DNA of 64,000 nucleotides from Apium graveolens (taxonomy: Eukaryota; Streptophyta; Magnoliopsida; Apiales; Apiaceae). The translations under genes were made by a program, and so were the position numbers. Every line of letters starts with the position of its first letter. Positions within the stretch are counted from its first letter, which is position 1. This document shows, piece after piece, positions 55,104-64,000 of this stretch. The stretch lies in NCBI RefSeq assembly GCF_009905375.1, contig NC_133653.1, positions 54,081,704 to 54,145,703 of the forward strand. The letters run 5' to 3'. The notes under the pieces were generated by a model. The model was not told where the DNA came from and made no database searches. It worked only from the letters and a program-made list of their open reading frames with translations.

Positions 55104-57185
55104 TGTAATAACCCCAATTTTTGGAAATTTTTGAAACCCTTATGAATAGTGATTTTGCAGATTATGCTGAATAAGAAAACCTTTCATGCCACACTATGTA
55201 GAGGTTCTATTATTGATATTCTGAGATTTTATTAGTACTCTATATGGTATATAAGTGTATGTAAAGATCGTCAGAATCCAATTCCGAAGACTTTGATTTT
55301 TCCCGAAAATCCACCAGATACCGAAAGAATTGAGTATAAGGTAACATGATTAAAAGGATTTAAATTCAAGGATTATGAGAGAGGATCATAAAAGGAATAT
55401 AATGTATTGATAAAGGTTAAGGGAACCCAAGTAATAAGATCCCGGGTATGATCCCTCAAACGATAAACGAAAACGAAAGTTAAGCGAACCGTATAACAGA
55501 TCAGCGGTCATTAGCCAAATAATTAAAAGCTAATCAAAGAGATTAGTGGGGATGATGTCATCAAACCAATGAGAAGAGGACAAAGGAGGGAGGGTGACAT
55601 CACATGGTGACATAAGCATGACCAAGCAAGTGTGTTGTTGGATGATTGTGAGCCACACAATATTTACCATGGTAACAACCTAATTAACAAGCAAAACAAA
55701 CACAAAAATCAAAAGCAACCAAAACAAAAACATTTGCTTCTTCCCCCACTCTTTGCTCTCGGCTTTTCCATGAAAAGCAAAGGAGAAAATTTCAAAAATC
55801 AAGCTACACACCTTCATAATTCAAGAGGTTTGTTTCTTTAGCTTCCATAATTCATAACTAAGATGAGCCATAAGTTTAAGCTCAAGATTTCATGTTTAAC
55901 ATAGCTAATCAATTCATCTAAGTTCTTGGTGAATAGTGTTTTCAAGAAACTAACTTTATGTTTTCTTATGTTTTCTTCAAGATCCAAGCTTAGTAAAGAT
56001 AGTTAGTGGTTATTTAAGGCTTCCTAAGTGATTCTCCACTCTCCAAGGAAGGTATAACCCCTCCAAACCCTAACTTTACTTTGAGTATTAGGTTTGGTTT
56101 TGTTTGTTATAGTTCATGAGAGCATGATTCTTGTATGTTTAGAGTTTGGATGGAATTATAATGATTTTGGGTTATAAATCTTGGTTGTTGGTTGATGAAC
56201 CTTAAGTATAATTAGTAGCTCTTGTTTGAGATTGAATAAGTTGGAAAAATCATGAGGTTATGGACTGAGTTAGTAAGGTTTGGATGAAGTTTGGTGGTAT
56301 TGGTGGTTATGGGTTGATTTGTGGTTGATTGTGGTTGATTGGAGTAGTTTAAAATTTGGTAATCGCGTAAACATAGCCGTCGTAATGTCCGATTTACTTT
56401 AGACTATTTTTGCTCTTAACATTAGGACCCGTGAACTCACTGCTAGGTATTGACCATTGCCATGATTAGATAGTTCATGTTACGAGCTTCGTTTTGATTT
56501 GTGGTTCATTTGATTCCGATGTACGGTTTAGAAGAAACGACCGTTTTAAGTAACGGCGTTTCGTGAACGAACCATTACCCCTCGCCTTACTTTGAAACCT
56601 TGGTTAAGGACTTTAAATGACTAATTGGGCTATGAAACAATTATTTAAAGTGTATTAGGCAGTTGGTAAGGCACTCGCGAAAGAATTGCCTTAAAACCCT
56701 TAATGGTTAATTTATTAAAAATGGTGGAGCCGAGGGTACTCGAGCGACTTAAGTGAATCGTTAAGCGCAAAAGCGAACGTTAGGGTCTAATTGGTTAAAG
56801 TATAGATTCATAAGCGACTTTGGTTTAATTCCAACTTATATGTTGTTTATAGGTTACCAGACTCGTCCCAAGCCATTTGTAACCCCCGGTCGCTCAGACA
56901 AGTTTTCTACCTGTTATACTGTTGTGGTGATGTATATATGTATATGCATTATCTTGTGATAGATGCATGTTGGTTAATTAGCAAATTTTGCGATATATTG
57001 AAGCATGCTGAGATGGTATATATATGCATGTCTGTTTTGTAATCTGGTTATCTATCTGTTGATTTCAATGCTTATAGTTGCATAATACCTATGCTAGAGA
57101 TAAGCAGTAGTTGCGTATAGCCTTAGTATAGGGGACCCAAAGGTGAACATTTTCTAAAACCGGGAGTCGATGTTCTCGAGTATAT

Positions 57186-57216
<31 letters not shown>

Positions 57217-59365
57217 TGATATAGTTCAAAACTATTAATCAAATAAGGTTTATTCGATAGCATTATTTATTTAATGAATATTATTCTGAATATTCATTCG
57301 AGGACTTATGACTCCGCTTATTTATTTAATGAATATTATTTTGAATATTCATTCGAAGGATTATGACTCCGTTTATTTTATTAATGAATATTACTTTGAA
57401 TATTCATTCGAGGACTTATAACTCGGTTTATTTTATTTAATGAATATTACTTTGAATATTCATTCGAGGACTTATGACTCTGTTTATTCTATTTAATGCA
57501 TATTATTTTGAATATTCATTCGAAGGCTTATGACTCCGTTTATTTTATTAATGAATATTATTTTGAATATTCATTCGAGGACTTATGACTCTGATTATTT
57601 ACTAATTAATATTCTTTATTTTATTAAAGAATAATGTGTCGATAATCAAAATCACTTTTGATTACTCAAATAAAGATATTACTTTCGTATAAGTATATCT
57701 GTGGTTATTTAATACTCATTTCAAGTATAAGTTTTAAAACTTCTACTTCAATTATTTGTATAAAGATTATTTTTTAAGGGAATATTATTTAAATGATAAT
57801 ATTCAGATATTTTCTAATATATTGGGACTGATTTACTTTATTAAATCAGCATTACTCCAAACACTCTTTAAAGTGTTTTCGAGTCTTTAAAATGATTTTT
57901 AAAAAAGTTAGAGCGGATCCCAAAACTCATTTTTATATATTTAAGATCTTCCTTTTAAAGGGGATTTAAATACTTGCTCAAAACCAGAGGGATCCGGCTC
58001 TGTGGTGTATTTTATATTCGCAACAAGGTTGCGGTTTTGGTAAATGAATTGATTACTTACCCAACGTTCGGGAAGTAAGTCCATCTATCGAGTCGGCATA
58101 AGCAACATGGGCTCAGTGGGCGTCCATGAAAGTGTAAGTGGCTCAGTGGGAGTCCATCAAATGCGTAAGTGGCTGAGTTGCAGTCCAACATAAGGTCCTA
58201 TTGCGACCAAGGTGATGACCAGTGGGGAATTTGTCCATCTACTAGTAGAAAAGGTTACTTATTGGTATCTTTGCCTGATCAGCAAGATACTGGGTTTATG
58301 CCACAATTCTTTTCCTTTCCAAAAATTCATTGGATGTTACAAACTCTGTTCATACTTTACATGACAGAGGTTTTCAGGAAATGTATAAAGAGATATATAT
58401 GTGGATATATATATCGGGACTTAATGAAGTATATCATAACTTCATTTCATTGAATAATACTTCAAAGATTTAATCTATTCAAATCTTGTCTTGTAGTCTT
58501 ATCTATGTGATGAACTGTTGAAAGCTCATTATACCTTGAACGGTGGTAGTTCAAGTAGTATTCGAATATAAGTATATTGGAGTATCTTGTAACTTCATCT
58601 TTTAAACTTATATCTAGTAAATGATTATCTTGTGCATGTCAAAGATTTTCGGAAAAACGTTGAGACAAGGTTAGATATATGAGATCACCTTACAACGATA
58701 TTTTATACAGTTATAAACGGGAACTCTGTGTATATTATACATGTCAGAGGATTTTAAAGATTGTGAAAAGTATATATGTATATATATACTGAATATTTTG
58801 CGACTTGGTCGCGTTAAGATATCAGCTTGGTTCATTTCTTCTTGACCAAGACTTTCATGTGTACTATGAGAAAGCTCATATATTGTTAGTTATTATACAT
58901 ATTATTTTGGTGGGCTTGTTGCTCACCCTTGCTTTCTTCTTTCATCACACAACATCAGATAGACAAGATGAACATGACCAAGCTCCCAATTCGCGAGCGG
59001 ATAGGAAACGCTCCGCAGTTTCCTGTAGGCGTTGATGCCATTGTAGTTGAGGTAGGATCTACCAATAGGCTAGGCTTTCAACTTTTGATGTACCAGACTT
59101 ATGTATATTTATGAATTATAATAATGGCAAGGAATATGTAAATTTATTCAGAAACCCTTTTGAGGTGTAATGACTTATAATTGTGGAATAAAATGACTTG
59201 TGTTATTTTTGGTATTCATCTCCGAGACTATAACTTATGGTGTGTGTGTGTATATTGTGGGGTCACAGTACGCAGTAGTTGGTTGACTGTTAAGATTAAG
59301 TATTGATAAGGGAAATGGAACTCGTGACAACCCGAATCCCCGACCCCGGATTTGGGGGTGTTACA
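55104..59365 (+). repeat. G2 3' LTR, 4.26 kb, uninterrupted
   Basis: An intact copy of the G2 LTR, ending GGGGGTGTTACA before the TCGAG duplication. It shows directly what the 5' LTR looked like before C2. The palindrome array is at 57263-57592 and the short ORFs at 58805-59114. ORF 58169-58453 and 55632-55841 are LTR sequence without recognisable function. Confidence 0.94.
57263..57592 (+). repeat. Tandem palindrome array in the G2 3' LTR
   Basis: Same six-unit array as 49050-49378, with scattered substitutions. Most GAATATTC cores are kept. Confidence 0.88.
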
Positions 59366-59370
59366 TCGAG

Positions 59371-59722
59371 GAAGATAGATAAAGTTACTCATGAGTTAGT
59401 TTTGCCGCCACAGTTGCAAAAAACTTATAATGTGGTCCACGTGTCAATGTTAAGGCGATATATTTCTGATTCGAACCAAGTCGTTGATTAGGAGCCAAGG
59501 GGCTCTTATCCAAATTTGTTCTGTGTAGAAAGATTGATCCAAACTCTAGATCGTTAAGAGCGAGTCCTTAGGAATAAGTTTATATCTATAGTGAGTATAC
59601 TCTGAATAAATCCTCGAGTGGAAGAGTCCACTTGGAAATTAGAGTCAGATATGATTGACAAATATCCTCACTTGTTAAGTTAGATAGGATTCTGAGGACA
59701 TAATCTTTTTAAGGGGGAAGGA
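59371..59722 (+). pseudogene. H integrase C-terminal end and polypurine tract
   Basis: Directly after the TCGAG duplication the reading RKIDKVTHELVLPPQLQKTY and HVSMLRRYISDSNQVVD continues the SPRYNEPFEV segment left of G2. It is followed by stops and then VEESTWKLESDMIDKYPHLL near 59615-59675, a chromodomain-like integrase tail typical of chromoviruses. TTTTTAAGGGGGAAGGA at 59706-59722 is the purine tract. Confidence 0.88.
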
Positions 59723-62700
59723 TGTAACGACTCGTATATTTTTAGTATTTAAATGTGTAATTATTGAATAACTAAATAAATAAAATATGTCTATGGGTTC
59801 TGTCAGCGGGTTATTACTTTGTTATTATGTATATGTGATTACTAGTGTATGAGATTGAATTGCGTGGTTAATTAATGGATTGTATGATTTTGTTTCGCTT
59901 TTAAAAGTGATTTTATTACAGTTTTACTTTCCATAAATATTTAGATTATCTCTAAAATTATTTTTGTGATTTTATAATTACAATATCTATTTTGGGATCT
60001 TATAAAATTAAGAAATCAATATTTCATTATTTATTTAGCCCTGAATGATTTTCAGATGGTATTTTAATAAAAATTTGATATTAAATTCAGAAATATCTCA
60101 ATAATTATGAAACTCATATTTTATTAAGTTCGGATTATTCTGAGAATTTTAAAATTATTTCAGAAATTTTTTGGGATTAATTTCACCCGCGCGTTATTTC
60201 GTTTAATTGTTAAAAAGCGGGTATAAACTGTATTTCAAAAATTATTTTAAAATTTTAAAATTTATGTTTTCATAAACTTCGGGATATTTATAATATTTTA
60301 AAACTATTTTCGTGATTTTCTGAATTTGTCTTAAGTGCAGCTCGGTTCGTTAATTGTGAAATACAGGTATTAGTTGTGATTTAAAAATGGTATAAAAATT
60401 ATGAAAATTTTATTTTAGTAGTTTCTAATTATTCCTGAAATTTTAAAACTAGTTTGATAATTTTTCGGGCTATTTTTACCCGTAAGTTGGTTCATTAAAA
60501 TGCAAATCGCAGGACAGAAGTGGGCTGCCAGAAGTTCAAACCAATCCTTTCGGACACGTGTTTGGTTTTTAGAGTATATTTTTTTCTACATGTCTTTTTT
60601 CTTGTACGTGGCAAGGTATGATTGAAAAAATAAATAAATAAATAATAACATAACAAACAAATAGAAGCAAGAGACTCATCTCTTTCTTTCACAAAATCTC
60701 TCCCCTTTGATTCTCTGTTCTTTCCCCTGTTTCCCCCGGGCTCACCCCTTCTCCCGTTTGTTTCCTGTGGTTTCCGCCGTTGTCCCTTATTTCGGTAATT
60801 ATCGGATTTTTCTTGGTAGTTCCGATATATGTATATACATATATGTATGTATATATTGCAGTTGATTTTCTTTTGTTGGTTGCTACCTCTCGGAAATTCT
60901 GAGAGGTGCGGTGACCTATTTGCAGCGTGTAGGTGCGAGGCTCCTGTGTTGCTATGTTTCTGGTTGTGTCGTTTCTTTTGTTTCCGGCGACTCTCGCCGT
61001 TGCCGCCTGTTGCTGCCGCGTGCTTGCACGCGTGTGGCCTTTGTAATTGTGCTGAAATTTTACTAATTGTTTATCTTAATTTTTATTGCAGGAGAAAAAA
61101 AAATAATTATTTGATTAAATTATGAAATAAATATTCTTTGCGTGAGAAAATATTAATCTAACCGGTGGAATCTGTATTTGGAAATCCAATTCGGGTACCT
61201 ACGGATTTTATCGCCGTCGGCGATGAGCCTTGGCGAGCCGACGATGGACCGTGATGAATCAATTCTGAGTCCCAAAATTCTAAAATATTAATCTAGTTCG
61301 TAAAATTATTTTCAAAACGAGAAATAGTTATCCGGTAAAGTTGGTATTGAGATTCGAATTGCGTACTTATTTATAATAGCGTTATGAATTTGAGCTGATT
61401 GGGAGTGTAAGTTGTAATTGTTGGGTTGTGATCGAATTAATTTGTGAAATTGGTTTGTGTGATTGATTGATTGTTGTTGGTTTGATGTCGATTTATGTTT
61501 CGACAAGTAGGCCGATAAATAGAGGAGACGCTGCTCGATTTTCGGAAAATTAAATTCGAAAATACGGGAACGTATCTTGTAATTATCGGAGATACCAGTC
61601 GAACGTATATACTTTTATATTATAAACAAGTACTGTGTGAAACTTACTTGCGTATCGTGACAAATGTTTTATAATATATATCTGATAACCCTGTTTTCTC
61701 GAAGCGACGGGTATATGTATTTTCTGTAAATGAATACAGAACCGAATCTTGAATACGTGAACCCTAGTTATTGCATATGTTATAATAATATGTATAAGTA
61801 CGAGTCAGGATTTGATATCGAAGGGGTAGATTTGTTAGCGAGGATATGTTAAGCATAACTGGGTGTCTAAATAGAGTAGTTCGACTCTGTAGGTGCTATT
61901 CGAAGGATTCGAGAATTGACGTTGGACTAAAGATAACCTATTGGACAGTCGACGAGCTCAGTAGGGTTCCAATCGAAGAACCTGAGTGTTGAAGTCAAAT
62001 CCAAGGTGATCTAGTGGTTAGACAATAAAGCCTGAGCGTCCGAGTCGGTTCAAAGTCGATCGGTAATAGTTGTAAAGCTCTGCAAGGCAAGTACCCCTGA
62101 CCATTCTTTTATGGTTCAGTATATATGAATAGCTAATGTTTTAATCTCGTAATGGAACATAAATGTTTTAAGTTACGTATCCCCTGTAGTTATAAATCAC
62201 TGTTTTAAACCTGTTTTGAGGAAAAGTAACTTCGAAAGGAACCTATCTCGAATGAAATGATTTGTGAACTGGTTTTTATGTGTGCTGTTAAAACGAATGA
62301 TTTTGGAAATGAGATAGGTACAAGTGTTTTGAAAACTGGATAAAACGATCAGATATGGGATACATTGGGGCCATGGGGCCTACTGAGGTGGCGTAAGAGA
62401 TTAATTCGGTTTCGTGCACTATATAACCGATTAGTCCAGTAGGTCAGAGACCTAGCTAGTCTTTGAGTTCCGGAACAGGTTTATGAGATGACAGTTGGAG
62501 CCGTCTGGTATTGATAGCCTGATCAACTATCTTCAAATATCCGTATGTATCTGATTTGGCTTTGTGGTTCCCTTAACGGAACAAGTGGTTTCTCCAGTGG
62601 ATTTGGAAATGAAAATGGCATGCTAGAATTAAACTCTGGTATTTGTACACAACACACTACTATATTTTTTTTGTTGAAAGCATGCTAGTTTTGAATATCC

Positions 62701-63165
62701 AGTTTATGAATGTTTATACATGTTTTACTTGTTTGCTAGCAAGTTATGAATTATGTTCCTATAACTGCTTTACTTTAAATCATTTTACTTGTTATTCATA
62801 TAGTGGTACTGCTGAGCAATTATTCGTTCACCCTTGCAGAATGTTTTATATATGTATTGCAGATACCTAGGAGATTCTTCCGTGGTAGTCAGAGCAGAGT
62901 TCCAGTTCCTTCCGTGTCAGGCTCCTCTGAGGTTGTTGTGTTGGACCAAAGATAGTCTATTAAGTTGCTGTATTAAGTTAGTTGCGCAATGATGGTTTTC
63001 TGTAAGTCAGTTTTGTAATAGTTGTAACCTAAATCATACTTAAACCTGGAAAAGATCTTGGTAAAATGGGTCGTATTTATACTCTATCATGGAATCGATT
63101 ATTTATGTTTGTTATTGTTGTTATTGATGACGTCAACTCCTGACCCCGTGGTTGACGCCGTCACA
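59723..63165 (+). repeat. H 3' LTR, 3.44 kb
   Basis: It starts TGTAACGACTCGTATATTT and ends GACGCCGTCACA. It contains an AT palindrome near 60825-60858 (ATATATGTATATACATATAT) and CT-rich sequence at 60690-60780. GC-rich CGCCGTCGGCGA words occur near 61210-61230, and TCACCCTTGC is at 62828-62837. Small ORFs (e.g. 60829-61125, cysteine-rich, 98 codons; 62643-62870) have no family support. Confidence 0.9.
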
Positions 63166-64000
63166 CTGATGTTAATTGAGGATTGGCTGGAATTGCCCTA
63201 ACTTGTAGTAAGTCTCCCTTATATATTGGTATCACTGGCAATGTCTGGTAGAGGTTTCTAGTTTCCCTTCTCGAGAAATCGAGTCTGACTGTGAAAGTTC
63301 AGATGGAATGGTAATAGTTAGCGGCTGCCATGACAACCGAGTCTCATAGTGAATGTGGATCAGTACTGTGGTTTATACCTTGAACCCTTATATTTCCTTC
63401 CTCGGAGGTTCTATCGATTGATTGGGGCAAACAATACATATGATTTGACTATTTGTCTGTGTGGCAAACGGTCTGGTGGGACACCACCGAATTATGTGTT
63501 GTAAAACTGTATGGTACTAAGACTGGCCATTTTACGTACTTGTATGGTTGCTCCCGGTCATATCCACATCATCTTCACTTTTATTTCAGAATGGATTACC
63601 TTGATTTTGAAATTTTATTTGACATTCTATGATAATGAAGTTCTTCGGTAACCTTTAAAATTAGACCGTCCTAGTTATGGAAAGTAAACAAAAGCTGACT
63701 GTCAGGAGGAATAAAGTTCTATATTCCGTGGCTATTTCAGAATAATGGCAACAGAAAGGATTCAAGATCCATTGGAGAGGGTTGTCGTCTTAGAAAAGTT
63801 AATTCAGGGTGGACGAGTCTATGGAAAATGATAAGAAACCGCCTTTAGAAGAATGGTGAGTTGAAACTTGGACTAATATGCCTAGCAGGGTTTAGATTTC
63901 CTTAAGTTGACCTGGTTTGCGAGGTTGCTGTTTGGTAGTTGCGGCTGAAATAGCCAACCCCATTTTGTTATGTCGATTAGTGATACATATGGTTATTAGT
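63166..64000 (+). other. Second H-type 5' leader directly after the H 3' LTR
   Basis: The sequence matches H leader 22036-22640 and then 35887-36400 in the same order and orientation. It lacks the first ~148 bases with the PBS and about 110 further bases, and has no S insertion. So a second H internal region begins here and runs out of the window. No ORF is supported in this stretch. Confidence 0.82.

Larger units (their letters stand above)
39216..59365 (+). mobile_element. G2: giant-LTR Ty3/gypsy element, same family as G1, hosting C2
   Basis: It is flanked by TCGAG at 39211-39215 and 59366-59370. Its 5' LTR spans 39216-51147 and is split by C2; without C2 and the duplicated TCGTC it is about 4,259 bp. 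The 3' LTR is 55104-59365 (4,262 bp). The 4-kb interior has PBS, leader relic, an RT/RNase H block, gag relic, an unassigned stretch and an integrase end. It lies in the integrase reading of H, which continues on both sides. Without C2 it would be about 12.5 kb. Confidence 0.94.
20845..63165 (+). mobile_element. H: oldest Ty3/gypsy element, disrupted by C1, S and G2
   Basis: The element is pieced together across the insertions: partial 5' LTR (20845-21887), PBS (21890-21901), leader (to 22640, then 35887-36608), gag (36609-37493), pol debris (37494-39215 and 59371-59722), purine tract and 3' LTR (59723-63165). Protein fragments (two-knuckle Gag, DVILG protease motif, RT, and an integrase end with HVSMLRRYISDSNQVVD and ESTWKLESDMIDKYPHL) fit a plant chromovirus, probably Tekay/del-like. 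The left part of the 5' LTR is beyond the window because C1 inserted within it. Confidence 0.88.

Noticed and set aside
60829..61125. 98-codon cysteine-rich ORF with a hydrophobic start in the H 3' LTR
   Set aside because: It lies in an LTR with no second copy to compare, has no family match I recognise, and short GC-richer stretches give such ORFs by chance.
1..64000. Host genes, rRNA, pararetrovirus, DNA transposons or Helitrons
   Set aside because: Every long coding-like frame fits an LTR retrotransposon. I saw no terminal inverted repeats with transposase, no movement or coat protein motifs, and no conserved plant gene.

Overview
The window is plant nuclear DNA made almost entirely of nested LTR retrotransposons. 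I found no host gene, rRNA, tRNA gene, CRISPR array or bacterial feature. Ty3/gypsy chromovirus-type and SIRE-type Ty1/copia elements, AT-rich spacers, multi-kilobase LTRs and four- to five-deep nesting fit intergenic or pericentromeric heterochromatin of a large-genome flowering plant, probably a eudicot. A guess at an asterid such as Apiaceae is weak and rests only on the style of the SIRE proteins.

Layout from the outside in. (1) A decayed Ty3/gypsy element 'H' (+) is the oldest layer. Part of its 5' LTR is at 20845-21887, its leader at 21888-22640 and 35887-36608, gag at 36609-37493, ruined pol at 37494-39215 and 59371-59722, and its 3' LTR at 59723-63165. A second H-type leader follows at 63166-64000. 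(2) Three elements inserted into H. The first is a Ty1/copia element 'C1' (+, from before base 1 to 20844) in the 5' LTR. The second is a nearly complete 13.2-kb SIRE-type copia 'S' (-, 22641-35881) in the leader. The third is a gypsy element with 4.26-kb LTRs, 'G2' (+, 39216-59365), in the integrase region. (3) C1 was itself hit by 'G1' (-, 4850-19142), the same family as G2, and by a solo LTR of a second copia family (-, 1992-3301). G2's 5' LTR was hit by 'C2' (+, 40979-48646), a full-length but pol-less element of the solo LTR's family. Five target-site duplications support this order: AAACT, GATTG, TGGGA/TGGGC, TCGAG and TCGTC.

Best-preserved coding content: S carries an intact gag (33869-35233), then PR-IN-RT-RH broken by a few stops and frameshifts. 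Downstream it has a small 89-codon frame and a long extra reading frame of about 1,250 codons. G1 keeps an open 257-codon acidic, proline-rich leader/gag-like ORF. Everything else is pseudogenic.

Most interesting points: (a) the C1 5' leader holds an array of four, perhaps five, stem-loops whose arms differ but whose apices repeat GTGCTACAGCC, which looks like a repeated structured RNA signal; (b) G1 and G2 are separate insertions that share three identical premature stop codons, which implies a defective giant-LTR family mobilised in trans; (c) G2 has an RT/RNase H block spliced between leader and gag that G1 lacks; (d) all four giant LTRs carry arrays of palindromes with heat-shock-element-like GAATATTC cores; (e) S is peppered with an AAGTTCTGAT-type word in LTR, spacer and coding sequence alike; (f) H ends in an LTR followed by another H leader, a tandem-like arrangement. 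All coordinates, motif matches and identities were read by eye; no search was run.
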